Assembly (NCBI GenBank): GCA_020632975.1
Contig: JACKEL010000011.1
Span: 124,001-188,000, forward strand
Direction: 5' to 3'
Origin: Myxococcales bacterium
GTDB taxonomy: Bacteria; Myxococcota_C; UBA6777
Length of the DNA: 64,000 nt
Part shown: positions 46,957 through 56,298 of the stretch, one piece after another
Layout of the letters: every line of letters begins with the position of its first letter
Position numbering within the stretch: the stretch's first letter is position 1
Position numbers and translations under genes: made by a program
The notes under the pieces: generated by a model
Seen by the model: the letters and a program-made list of their open reading frames with translations, nothing else
Databases searched by the model: none
What the model was told of the DNA's origin: nothing

Positions 46957-49407
46957 TTAGGCTTCGTCTTTGGGATCTTCGTCTGTAGAGGCCGATGCTT
47001 CGGCATCTTCGTCGACGTAGAAGTCGTGCTCTTCGTCTTCTTCCTCATCGTGGACAGCCACGATGCTCGCAAGCCGCTGCACAGGTCGAAAGTCCACAGC
47101 ACCACGCTCGGGGGATGCTCCTGCCACTTGGATACGAAGGCGATCGCCCAGTTGGTAGGTTTCGCCAGAACGCTGATCCACCAAAGCAAGGCGTTTGTCA
47201 TCGAACTGATAGAAACCATCGAGTTCACGGATATGCACAAGCCCTTCGACAAAGTACGCATCCAACTCCACGAAGAAACCGAAAGGTGCGACACCACAGA
47301 TCGTACCATCCAACTCTTCACCAAGATGGCGAGACATCAAGCGCGCTCGATAACGCGAAAAGACGTCGCGTTCAGCTTGCATCGCAGCACGTTCACGCTC
47401 TGAAGACTGCAATGCGACTTCGTCCAACTCATCTGTGATCAGCTCGCGCTGATGGGGATCTTTGAGTTGTCCTTGCCAATACATCTTGAGCAAGCGGTGC
47501 ACCCAAAGGTCAGGATAACGACGAATGGGCGACGTAAAGTGGAGGTAGCGCTCCAAGGCCAAACCAAAGTGGCCAAGGTTTTCAGGGAGATACGTCGCTT
47601 GCATCATCGAACGCAACAGAGCTTGGTGGATCACACGCTGTGCAGGGTGCCCTTGCGCAGCGTGGAGAAGATCAGCAAGCAAGCGTGGATCGATGCTCCA
47701 ATGGCTGTCTTGGTCTGCGCCAACGTCCTTTGCGCGGCGTTGTAGGTCGAAGTTCAAAGGCACGCCGAGGTGTTGCATCGTCTCGATGAAGTTTTGGATC
47801 TTCTCAAGGTCGGGAGAACCGTGCGTACGGAAGATCCCAGGGATATTGTGCTTGAGGAGGTAGCCCGCGACAGCTTCGTTGGCTTGGAGCATGCACTCTT
47901 CGATCAACTTATGAGAGTAGAAGCGCTCAGAGCGGATGATGTCTTTGACTTCACCCTCTTCATCGAAAACGACCTTGGCTTCGGGCAAATCGAAGTCAAG
48001 CGAACCACGCGACTTGCGCACAAGGCGCAGTCGCTTGGTCAACATCTCAAGATCTTGCAACATCGGCAAAAAGGCCGCTGCTGGGTTGTCTGTGAGTTCC
48101 TTCCCATCGAGAGCATGAGACACTTGGGTGTAGGTCAAACGCGCCTTGCTGCACATCACAGCTTCTGCAAGCTCGGTCTGTACGAGCTTTGCACGCTTTC
48201 CGCTACAATCGTATGTCATCATCACCGCCATACAAAGGCGATCTTCGTTGGGTCGCAAACTACAGATGTTGTTGGACAGTGCTTCAGGAAGCATGGGGAC
48301 GCATGTTGCGGGGAAATAGACACTGGTTCCCCGACGAAAAGCTTCTTGATCGAGCGGTTCGCCATAGCGCACATAGTGCGAAACATCGGCGATCGCGACC
48401 GTCAGTTTCCAACGTTGGCCGCCCACTTTTTCCAAGCACACCGCGTCATCGAAGTCACGGGCATCTTCGCCATCGATCGTGACGAGGTTGATCTCGCGCA
48501 GGTCCAAACGTCCCTCGCGTTCGGCTTCTCCAGGTGTCACAGCGAGGCGTTCAGCTTCTTCTGCGACATCTTCAGGGAAGGTCTCAAGACCAAGCAAGGC
48601 CGCACCACGCTCGATATCGCGGGCTGCACCTTCTTTTGCGACGAGCGCACTAAGAACATCAACCCAGATATGTTCGAGGTCATCTTCAGCGCGTTGAACT
48701 TGCACAACTGCGGCATCACCGGGCTTTAGGCCAGCGGTCTGACGCACGGGAATCCAAGGATAGCGCTCATCGTCAGGTTGGAAGTACAAGTTCTTGTCCA
48801 TCTTGCGCAGCCATCCAGCGAGTCGTCCCACAAAAGGACGTTCGATCCCGATGATCTCGCCCGCAAGCTGGCCCCAAGCATTTTTATCTGTACGCACAAG
48901 GACTTGGTCGCCTTGCATCGCCCCACCAAGATCACGAGCAGCGACGCTAACCCGCGAACCATCGGTGGTTTGGACGTAGCCTTGACCACGGATGTTGATC
49001 TGCAACATCCCATGGAGGATCTGCCCTGCTTGGCGGCTCTCACCTTCACGCAACACAAAGCGGCCTCCGCGAAACTGCTCTAGCCATCCAGCATTGGCTT
49101 GGCCTTTGAGATATTTACGGACTTGGCGTTGTTCAGCGGGATTGAGATCGAGGGCTTCGTTGAGCTCGCGGAGGGAAACCGTTTTTCCTTGTTGGCTCTC
49201 AAGATGTGACCAAACACGATCTTCTAAGCTTCCTTCCAGGCGCGGCAACATCTTCATGCGACCCACGCGTTTTTCGCGATCTCCTCCCCGTGGTTCGTGG
49301 TTTTTGGGACCACTGCGATGTTCTTTGGGGCCGCGATGATGATGCGTTGGCCCAGAAGAGGATTGTTTTTTATGGGTATTTTTCTTTTTCGTTGTATTTC
49401 GACTCAT
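46957..49407 (-). CDS. rnr: Ribonuclease R
   Basis: 816 aa from ATG 49407. The N-terminus is very basic and polar (RNTTKKKNTHKKQSSSG, HHHRGPKEHRS), then a winged helix, cold-shock domains, the RNB catalytic domain (TIDGEDARDFDDAVCLEKV with the Asp cluster; HFTSPIRRYPDLWVHRLL), and an S1 domain (GTICGVAPFGFFVELDAYF). Acidic C-terminal tail (DEEEDEEHDFYVDEDAEA). It is a 3'-5' exoribonuclease that degrades structured RNA and helps in rRNA and tmRNA quality control. The ribosome site is weak (AAAGGA, 14 nt away). Confidence 0.95.
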   Translation of the reverse strand: MSRNTTKKKNTHKKQSSSGPTHHHRGPKEHRSGPKNHEPRGGDREKRVGRMKMLPRLEGSLEDRVWSHLESQQGKTVSLRELNEALDLNPAEQRQVRKYLKGQANAGWLEQFRGGRFVLREGESRQAGQILHGMLQINIRGQGYVQTTDGSRVSVAARDLGGAMQGDQVLVRTDKNAWGQLAGEIIGIERPFVGRLAGWLRKMDKNLYFQPDDERYPWIPVRQTAGLKPGDAAVVQVQRAEDDLEHIWVDVLSALVAKEGAARDIERGAALLGLETFPEDVAEEAERLAVTPGEAEREGRLDLREINLVTIDGEDARDFDDAVCLEKVGGQRWKLTVAIADVSHYVRYGEPLDQEAFRRGTSVYFPATCVPMLPEALSNNICSLRPNEDRLCMAVMMTYDCSGKRAKLVQTELAEAVMCSKARLTYTQVSHALDGKELTDNPAAAFLPMLQDLEMLTKRLRLVRKSRGSLDFDLPEAKVVFDEEGEVKDIIRSERFYSHKLIEECMLQANEAVAGYLLKHNIPGIFRTHGSPDLEKIQNFIETMQHLGVPLNFDLQRRAKDVGADQDSHWSIDPRLLADLLHAAQGHPAQRVIHQALLRSMMQATYLPENLGHFGLALERYLHFTSPIRRYPDLWVHRLLKMYWQGQLKDPHQRELITDELDEVALQSSERERAAMQAERDVFSRYRARLMSRHLGEELDGTICGVAPFGFFVELDAYFVEGLVHIRELDGFYQFDDKRLALVDQRSGETYQLGDRLRIQVAGASPERGAVDFRPVQRLASIVAVHDEEEDEEHDFYVDEDAEASASTDEDPKDEA

Positions 49408-49643
49408 AAGAGTATTTTTTTCCTTTGTTTTAATAACCCACCCCAGCACCCCAAGTCTGTTGCGCGAAACCTTCTCGCGAACAAACACCCCCAGATCACG
49501 GGAGATGGGAGGAGCGTTTTACACAAACGCCCTATGTTTCGGACTCACTTACCACGTAGCCCTCTGCACCATACCCAACACCCTTTGATACCGCCACGAA
49601 GACGAAAGCGCACAGCAAAAAGTTTGTTCTTTTTTCCAAAAAC

Positions 49644-50954
49644 TTAATGCTCGCTTTCTGTACCCAAAGGCCGACTACGCAGCAAAGCCCCTGGACATGC
49701 CATACGAATGCGATCCGTGATCAAGAGCTGATCTGCATCCCATTCTTCTCGAAACTGCCCTTGGAGATCGCGAAAACGAGGGGCATCTTCGAGCATGATC
49801 TCCTCTCCTGAAGGCAAGATCATCGAATGAATCATCGACGTAGAAAATGACTGTGTTGCACAAAGCACCACGTAACGGCGCTTTTCGAGCCCGATCACTT
49901 CAGCAAGAGTGTGCTCATCGCGATGTGCGTGGTGGCTCGACTTCATCCGCGAAAACTGTGCGGTTGTCTTGTTGCTGCGGAAAAATGGGGCGCGGGTTGG
50001 GCGTGGCCAAGCTTTGCGCAAAGCATCCGCGTCTTTATCCATCTGTGCAACAAGCTGATCAAGTTGCGCAAAAGGCTCGTTGCTTCCGCGAAGATGGCGG
50101 ATATCCAAGCGAACACTTGCAAGACCCGCATCGCGAAGCCCCTCCAAGCGATCCAAGATAAACTGATCCTTGTCCAAGAAAAGAAAGGTGCCATGCGCAG
50201 TTTCGAGGACAGGAAGCGGCCGATACGCGGACAACTCCGAAGCTGAGACCGCTTCAATACGTTGCGCATCGATATCTTCGCGACGTTGTCGCAAAGGGTC
50301 CGCAGCGTCTGCGTCAGGCTGCCCACTGCCCTTTTCAGAAGAGTGAGCGGCGATAGCATCGGATGTTTCGGCACTTTCGAGAGGTTCATGCAAAAGATGA
50401 GAAGCCAACAGCGAACGCGGCGAGTAGAACAACAAGATCCGTCCAACGCCAAGCATCTCGCAAGGCACAGGAAGTTCCCGACAATAGGCGATTAAGCGTT
50501 CTTCTGGGAGTTCGATGGAAAGGATCAAACGCTCCAAAGCAGGCGCAAAGATCTCGCACCACGTGCGCAAAGCATCTTCGTTGTGATTGCCCGTCTCAAC
50601 GCTCAGTTGAATCGGCATCGCAGGATGATGCACTCGCAACCACTGTGCGGCCCCGATATCGCAGACCCGCACCGCTTCAAAACAGCCCCAGTCCCACGCT
50701 TCCAACTTGGGCGCCAAAGCGTCCATCACGCGTTGAGGCATCAAGATATCCCACACCAAGACAGGACGCAGCCCACGCGCCTTGGCCTCGCGTGCAAGAG
50801 AAAAAGTCTCAGCAGGCGTAAGACTACCTTGGCACGCCAAGAGAGCAGGTTCGAGCAGGACTTCGCGCACACCTTCAGCCCGAGCGCACTGCTCCAACTC
50901 TTCGAGGTTTGCGGCATAAGCGACAAAAAAAGTAGAAGGACGCAGTTCTGTCAC
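49644..50954 (-). CDS. U32-related second-half protein
   Basis: 436 aa, GTG start at 50954 chosen because it overlaps the stop of the upstream U32 gene as GTGA (4 nt), a typical coupled pair. The first part has TIM-barrel texture (VAYAANLEELEQCARAEGVR, LPVLVWDILMPQRVMDAL-like, PIQLSVETGNHNEDALRTWC) but lacks the HGAMCM Cys-rich signature. The later segment (GTFLFLDKDQFILDRLEGLR, AGLASVRLDIRHLRG) resembles the C-terminal region of U32 peptidase proteins. It is probably a paralogous partner of the gene upstream. The catalytic role is unknown. Confidence 0.65.
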   Translation of the reverse strand: MTELRPSTFFVAYAANLEELEQCARAEGVREVLLEPALLACQGSLTPAETFSLAREAKARGLRPVLVWDILMPQRVMDALAPKLEAWDWGCFEAVRVCDIGAAQWLRVHHPAMPIQLSVETGNHNEDALRTWCEIFAPALERLILSIELPEERLIAYCRELPVPCEMLGVGRILLFYSPRSLLASHLLHEPLESAETSDAIAAHSSEKGSGQPDADAADPLRQRREDIDAQRIEAVSASELSAYRPLPVLETAHGTFLFLDKDQFILDRLEGLRDAGLASVRLDIRHLRGSNEPFAQLDQLVAQMDKDADALRKAWPRPTRAPFFRSNKTTAQFSRMKSSHHAHRDEHTLAEVIGLEKRRYVVLCATQSFSTSMIHSMILPSGEEIMLEDAPRFRDLQGQFREEWDADQLLITDRIRMACPGALLRSRPLGTESEH

Positions 50955-52213
50955 GACGCCACCTGCAAAGATCGATGGGGCATACGCACGATGTTCAATC
51001 GTTCGACATCCGAAAGCTCGGGGGTTCGGGGCAAACAAACGACGCTATCTTGGCGCATACTCTCACGAGACTCCCCAAGCACCGAGTAGATCTGCTCTAC
51101 ACGCCAAGGGATCGCCGCACGAGAAAAAGGCACCCACTCGATGGTATCACCGACAGCAAGGGGAGAAGAGAGCCGCACAACGACTTTTTCGGGCGTGGTA
51201 TCCACAACCACCCCAACATAACCATAAGCCCCATCGCGCCCCTCGCCCGCTTGGTCATAAACGGACTCTTCGCCTGCGGGTACATCCAAAGAACCCGAGG
51301 CATAATCGCGGTGCGGGATGCTTTCGAGTTCTGCGCGCGCCTCAGCAAGCAAAGCCTCACTCCATTCACCCGCAGCATAGGCATCAATCAACCGTCGATA
51401 GGTCTTGCAGGTCGTCGCCACATAGAAGGAAGACTTCATCCGCCCTTCGATCTTGAGTGAACAGATCCGATGGGTGAAAAAGGCTTTGATCTGCTCGATC
51501 CCAAGGAGATCTTTGGACGACATAAACGACGCAACAGGCAGACCCTCTCGCGAACGCATCTCTTGTGCAGACGAAACTTGCGAAGCAGACGCAGACTCCA
51601 GCTTGTAAGGAAAACGACAAGACTGCGAACAACCGCCTCGGTTAGAGTCCCGCCCAGCCGTAAAGTTGGAGATCGTACAGTGGCCAGAGTAGGCCATGCA
51701 CATCGCGCCATGAACGAACATCTCGACTTCGATCCCTGCATCACGCTGGATCTGCCCGGCTTCTTCGACGCTAAGCTCACGCCCAACCACAAGTCGTTCC
51801 ACACCAAGATCTTTCCACACACGCGCCCCAAAACTGTTGAGGCAAGAGGCTTGGGTAGAAAGATGGATCTCCAGATCCGAGCACTTTTGGATGCGTCGAA
51901 CCACCCCGATATCCGAGACGATCACAGCATCTGTCCCAATGGACGACAAAAAGCCACAAAACGCTTCAAAGCCTGCAAAGTCTTCGTCATGCAAAAATGC
52001 ATTGAGCGTCACATAGACTTTTACACCGTGTTGATGGGCAAAATCGACAGCTTGTGCGAGTTCTGCATCCGTAAAATTATCGGCCCTTGCACGCAGACCA
52101 TAACGCTGTCCGCCAAGATAGACCGCGTCTGCGCCATAGCGCACCGCGACTTTCAGCCGCTCAAGATTTTTTGCGGGAGCCAACAACTCTGGCTTCCATA
52201 CACTTACACTCAT
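50951..52213 (-). CDS. U32-family tRNA/rRNA hydroxylation-type protein
   Basis: 420 aa from ATG 52213 (GGAG 8 nt upstream). LLAPAKNLERLKVAVRYGAD and the U32 signature EMFVHGAMCMAYSGHCTISN, then GRDSNRGGCSQSCRFPY with four Cys for an iron-sulfur cluster. Members of this group (TrhP, RlhA, UbiU/V) hydroxylate tRNA, rRNA or ubiquinone precursors using prephenate or other sources. The closest likeness seems to be TrhP/YegQ, which acts on tRNA uridine-34. Next to a second U32-like gene, coupled. Confidence 0.88.
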   Translation of the reverse strand: MSVSVWKPELLAPAKNLERLKVAVRYGADAVYLGGQRYGLRARADNFTDAELAQAVDFAHQHGVKVYVTLNAFLHDEDFAGFEAFCGFLSSIGTDAVIVSDIGVVRRIQKCSDLEIHLSTQASCLNSFGARVWKDLGVERLVVGRELSVEEAGQIQRDAGIEVEMFVHGAMCMAYSGHCTISNFTAGRDSNRGGCSQSCRFPYKLESASASQVSSAQEMRSREGLPVASFMSSKDLLGIEQIKAFFTHRICSLKIEGRMKSSFYVATTCKTYRRLIDAYAAGEWSEALLAEARAELESIPHRDYASGSLDVPAGEESVYDQAGEGRDGAYGYVGVVVDTTPEKVVVRLSSPLAVGDTIEWVPFSRAAIPWRVEQIYSVLGESRESMRQDSVVCLPRTPELSDVERLNIVRMPHRSLQVAS

Positions 52214-52256
52214 CGGGATCTCCGTATCCATTCGCCCATCTTTTGCGTGACATCTC

Positions 52257-53345
52257 CTACCTTTGAGAGACATCACGCCACAATGCCAACAAAGCCTCTA
52301 TCACCTTTTTGGCAGGTTGGCCAGCCGTGATATCCATATGATTCGTCTTTTGTAAGGGCAAGGTTCGCTGAAGATCTCCAGACAAAGTCTGCACAAAAGG
52401 CGCTTGGGTTGCGGGAGGCGCAAGACGATCTTCATCTCCCCATGCACACAACAAAGGCACAGACAAAGCATGAAGCTGCGCGCGTTGATCCATGGGCGGC
52501 TCCCCCAACAAGACTTCGTCTTGCAACATCCAACGCGTCATCTGCAACACAACGCTCATGGGTTCGGGATCGGCATAACGCAGAAGAGAGCGAACCGCCG
52601 AAGCTTCGGTCATCGTGGGATGCCACAGACGTGAGACCACTTGCGCCTTATCGAAACGCGCAAGCCAAGGAAGCCCCGCCCCCAACACAGGCAACGCCCC
52701 ATAACTCAGCTGATCCATACCCCAAAAAAACAGATGCATGGGCAACCAAGACCAACGAACGCCCTGTCGCATCGCAAGATCCGCCAAGATCTGCACACTG
52801 CGACAAGCCAGACGCACCCGACGACTCGTGCGACCAGGAGAAAGCGGCGCCGCAAGCAACGCCAACATCGCGACATCTTCAGGAGATATCGCAGCATACA
52901 ACCCTGACAAGACCCCACCCAACGAATGACCACACAAGATCACTTGGGCTTGCGCATGTTGTGACCGCACCCAAGACACCACCGCAGGGATATCATGAGT
53001 TAGATAGTCATCGATCTTCCAATGCCCAAAGTCCTCATCCTGTCGAGCTTTTGGTGGTGGGTCTTTTTCAGCAGAGGTAGCATCTCGTAAGGAAGTGTCC
53101 TTGTGGGCTGCGTTTGTGGGAAAACGCCCAGAAGATCCGTGCCCTCGAAGATCCACAAGATACACAGGGTGACCTGCTTGGGCCCACGCGAGATCCCACC
53201 CTCCGCTCTGCCACGTGCGATGGTTCTGCGCAAATCCATGGATGCACACGATCGGCGGACCAAGGACTTCTTTGGGCATCCTTGCATACACAGCAAGGCG
53301 CCAATGATCCGGGGTATCCACCCAATGCAAGGTCATCTTTGCCAT
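52257..53345 (-). CDS. Alpha/beta hydrolase
   Basis: 362 aa, ATG 53345. IVCIHGFAQNHRTW (oxyanion region), VYLVDLRGHGSSGR, the nucleophile elbow VILCGHSLGGVLSGL, and late PLLCAWGDEDRLAPP (acid) with TNHMDITAG (His) complete a standard triad. An insert of about 40 polar residues lies after RGHGSSG. Substrate unknown. The gene ends 44 nt upstream of the U32 gene start and is probably in the same transcript. Confidence 0.9.
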   Translation of the reverse strand: MAKMTLHWVDTPDHWRLAVYARMPKEVLGPPIVCIHGFAQNHRTWQSGGWDLAWAQAGHPVYLVDLRGHGSSGRFPTNAAHKDTSLRDATSAEKDPPPKARQDEDFGHWKIDDYLTHDIPAVVSWVRSQHAQAQVILCGHSLGGVLSGLYAAISPEDVAMLALLAAPLSPGRTSRRVRLACRSVQILADLAMRQGVRWSWLPMHLFFWGMDQLSYGALPVLGAGLPWLARFDKAQVVSRLWHPTMTEASAVRSLLRYADPEPMSVVLQMTRWMLQDEVLLGEPPMDQRAQLHALSVPLLCAWGDEDRLAPPATQAPFVQTLSGDLQRTLPLQKTNHMDITAGQPAKKVIEALLALWRDVSQR

Positions 53346-53399
53346 GGGTATCCCCTCCCCTCACAGCATCTCGCCCCAACCCAAACGCGTAACACGCGA

Positions 53400-54350
53400 C
53401 TATTCCGTTTTCGCCAGTCCTGCGGGCGTAGGCACCGCATCCACGCGCTTTTTCCCTTTGAAGAAAAACTCAAATGCAGGGTGTTCTTCGAGGGCGTTGG
53501 GATCTTCGAGGAGTTCGGGGTTTTCGAGGACACGCGTCACGAACGTCGCCGCACGACCCGCGTTAAAACCATCTTCGATCCGCTCATCAAAGGTCCATTT
53601 CAACGAAACCACATTGCGAACAACGGGCTTACCATCTTCGGCCAAGACAGCGTCGTAAGGAGCGCCCATCACACCAAACAACGAGATGTTACCTTGGTTG
53701 TAGAGATGGTGCCATCCTGAGTTAATGCCCAAGCTACCGAGGTTTGAGACGAACATCCCTGCAAACAATGGATGGTGATCGACAAAGCTGCTGGGCAACA
53801 AGTTTTTGGAGTCGAGCCAGTTGATGCCCCACATCGCTGCTTTGAGCGCAAAACGCGGCACAAACTGGACATACATACGCTGCTCTTTTTCTTGTCCGCT
53901 CTCTTTGGGATCGCGGTCTTCTCGCACCATACTGTTGAGCCCGCGCACCACTTCTTCCATCGACTCGTCTTCGGGAAACAAACGCTTGAAGACCAACAAG
54001 CCCGCGCCAGACGAGAACTCTTTCTTCGCAGAAAAGGAGATGTAGATGCCTTTTCGTTGATAGTAACGATCACCTGCAACGAACTTGTTCATGCGGGGAT
54101 TGTGTTTGTAAGCGATGGAAGCTGCACGCAACAAGACGTGGTGCAACGAGATCTTCATCTTGGGATCGTCAGCATGTTTTTCATTCCAGCGCGCGATGTA
54201 CTCAAGCACGGGCTCGACGCGGATAATCTCTTCCCACAACAGCCAAGCATCACCAGCCCCTCCCAACATGAAAGGAAGAAAGCGACGGCTGATCGAAAGT
54301 TTCTTATGCAAAGACTCCCCATCTTTTCGGGGGAACAACGCTGGCAACAT
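53400..54350 (-). CDS. 2-oxoacid dehydrogenase E2-like acyltransferase fold protein
   Basis: 316 aa, ATG 54350 with AAGGAGG 9 nt upstream. The fold is that of the catalytic domain of E2/CAT enzymes (LHHVLLRAASIAYKHNPRMN, AGMFVSNLGSLGINSGWHH, SLFGVMGAPYDAV, VVSLKWTFDERIEDGFNAGR). The active-site motif of E2 proteins is D-H-R-x-x-D-G; here it is DERIEDG, with Glu in place of the His. No lipoyl or subunit-binding domain. It may be inactive or of another function. Confidence 0.7.
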   Translation of the reverse strand: MLPALFPRKDGESLHKKLSISRRFLPFMLGGAGDAWLLWEEIIRVEPVLEYIARWNEKHADDPKMKISLHHVLLRAASIAYKHNPRMNKFVAGDRYYQRKGIYISFSAKKEFSSGAGLLVFKRLFPEDESMEEVVRGLNSMVREDRDPKESGQEKEQRMYVQFVPRFALKAAMWGINWLDSKNLLPSSFVDHHPLFAGMFVSNLGSLGINSGWHHLYNQGNISLFGVMGAPYDAVLAEDGKPVVRNVVSLKWTFDERIEDGFNAGRAATFVTRVLENPELLEDPNALEEHPAFEFFFKGKKRVDAVPTPAGLAKTE

Positions 54351-54859
54351 GCTTCGGGCCCTCCTTATCCATGCGCGGATCTTCGCGCTGTTTCGAACAC
54401 AGAAAGACGCATTTTCTACCCTAAGTCGCGATGTTCCACAAGGGTTGCCCGGAAAGAGATTTTTCTATCCCCCCTTGCCAGTCCCTCTTGCCGAACCGAT
54501 GATAAAAGAGAATGACCCACACCTGTCTCAAAAGGTGGAAAGCTCCTTGTTACGTGGAGTTTGCTTGCTTTGTGTTGAGGGTGTGGCTTTTTGAAAGGAT
54601 AGAACGTTTCGTTCCGTATGTATTTTTTATGATGTGATGCTTGATATGTGTGAGAGACCGTCTGTTTCGCAAAGTGCAAGAAACCCAAGATCCTTACGCG
54701 GCCTCCTAGCTCGTTTGATTTATTCTCAAGTGCCGTTATCTCGCGAATGACTCAAGTAACGTCTCCTTCTTTGCACTGAGACGCCCGACCCCACAAGAGC
54801 TGAGTGTACTCCACTCAGATGGTCTTTCTCCTTGGTAAGTCGTCAAAGGAGACTTGAGC
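54351..54859. other. Intergenic region with a hairpin
   Basis: 509 nt between divergent genes. AT-rich in the middle (54590-54640). A perfect hairpin CTGAGTG-TACTC-CACTCAG lies at 54800-54818, 41 nt upstream of the next start. Nothing else recognised, no tRNA. Confidence 0.5.
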
Positions 54860-56098
54860 ATGAGCGACTCACTTCAACCCACCACCCCTATCATCTCTCG
54901 AACCACGCGGCGAGGGCATCATCTCGCCCCATCCATGCGCGCAGGTCGTCGTCAAACACGACGCCAAGCACGTTATAAAGCCCCCAAATGGGGCTTGTCT
55001 CTCACGGGGTTCTGGCTGCTCTGCTCCGCCTGTAGCTTCAACAATAGCTTCCAAGAAGGCTGCATTGGCTCGATCCGCATCCAAGTACCGCCCGATCACA
55101 AACAAGCCAAAAAGACCAACCCAAAAAGCAAAGCGCCCTCGCTGGTGATCGCCAAACTCGCTCCATCTGATGAACACCCAGATGAGCATCCACCCGCTCA
55201 CGTGGACACTTTGCCCGAAACAACGCAAGCCCTTGCACAAGCAGCCCCCTCACAAGGCACCGCTCCCTCGCAAGGTTTTGTTGCGCAAGTCTTGACCGTG
55301 GCAGAAGCAACCCCCGAGTCCCCCAAGACATCGGCACCTTCGACGATCAAGGATTTAAAGCCCCTCGCCGCGCTCAAAAAAGGGACACAAGAGATCCCTG
55401 CACAACAAGTCAAAGACCTTCATCTTGGTTTGTGGATGTTGCCCGCGCTTGCACCTTCCAAATCCGAAAAACCCGCCGCTGCGCGTAAAAAACAAGTGGC
55501 GAAAGAGCTTTGCCCGCCCGCTCAAAAAGTCGCACAAGCCCCCAAGAAGGCCATCCCTTCGGGACTTGCAGCACTGCGCAAACATACGCTTTCAGGCGGC
55601 GTCCATTACAGTTGGCAGTTGTTGCGTCGCCTTTTGCGCGCAGAAGCCCAGATGCCCCAGACCAAAAGTTGGTCAGGTCGCGCTCGCACCATGCTGCTTC
55701 AAAGCGATGTCCCCGAAGCCATCTGGCAAGAACGACCCGCGCAGATCCACATCTGTTTCGATCAAGCGCACAACAACAAAGGTTGGAACCAGCCCCACCC
55801 CGCGCAAAATACGGCAGCACTCAACAAACGCTGCCAAAGCGGACACGCACTTGGCCAAGGAAAACATTGGTTTGTCCTCTCGGATACTTTCGCTGCAAGC
55901 GCAACCTCTTGTCGTGTGTTCTTTTCGCCTGGTCGCCTCGCCGTGATCGCAGAGTGCGGAGATACCCTGTATCGCGCTTCGATCCGTTCGTTTGCTTCTT
56001 GTTTACAACAACGCAAAAACTGCGAGATCCCCCAGATGGCCTTGCAACGACTCCCCCAACAAAGCCAACAAACCGTCGAGTTGCAGCGTGCCCCCTAA
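54860..56098 (+). CDS. Putative lipoprotein, Cys-containing C-terminal domain
   Basis: 412 aa from ATG 54860 (AAAGGAG 8 nt upstream); a TTG at 54854 is also possible. The hydrophobic segment GLSLTGFWLLCSACSF lies about 45 residues in, with a possible lipobox (CSAC), after an unusually long Arg-rich N-terminus. A long Ala/Pro/Lys linker follows. The last 170 residues hold a compact domain with several Cys (HICFDQAHNNKGWN, SCRVFFSPGRLAVIAECGD, SCLQQRKNCEIPQM). Unknown function. Confidence 0.55.
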   Translation: MSDSLQPTTPIISRTTRRGHHLAPSMRAGRRQTRRQARYKAPKWGLSLTGFWLLCSACSFNNSFQEGCIGSIRIQVPPDHKQAKKTNPKSKAPSLVIAKLAPSDEHPDEHPPAHVDTLPETTQALAQAAPSQGTAPSQGFVAQVLTVAEATPESPKTSAPSTIKDLKPLAALKKGTQEIPAQQVKDLHLGLWMLPALAPSKSEKPAAARKKQVAKELCPPAQKVAQAPKKAIPSGLAALRKHTLSGGVHYSWQLLRRLLRAEAQMPQTKSWSGRARTMLLQSDVPEAIWQERPAQIHICFDQAHNNKGWNQPHPAQNTAALNKRCQSGHALGQGKHWFVLSDTFAASATSCRVFFSPGRLAVIAECGDTLYRASIRSFASCLQQRKNCEIPQMALQRLPQQSQQTVELQRAP

Positions 56099-56127
56099 CA
56101 TCCGAAGGGGGATTCCTTCGGATGTTA
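56096..56127 (+). terminator. Strong hairpin overlapping the stop codon
   Basis: TAACATCCGAAGG, loop GGGATT, CCTTCGGATGTTA: a perfect 13-bp stem that includes the stop codon of the preceding gene. No T-run follows, so it is a terminator without a tail or an mRNA 3'-end stabiliser. Confidence 0.55.
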
Positions 56128-56298
56128 GGATGATTCCTTCGACGAGAGGCCATCCCTCCACAAAGGAGACACCACGACACCAAAATCCACAGAATCTTCC
56201 CAATAAGCCCCACAGAACCTTCCCACCAAGCCCCCACAAAACGCCGCAAAGGATGGCTCCTTGGTGTGTATTGTCCACAAAGTCTGCAAACGTGCGTC

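Noticed and set aside
46957..49407. Plus-strand frames inside rnr
   Set aside because: Several open frames antisense to RNase R are shadows with no domains.
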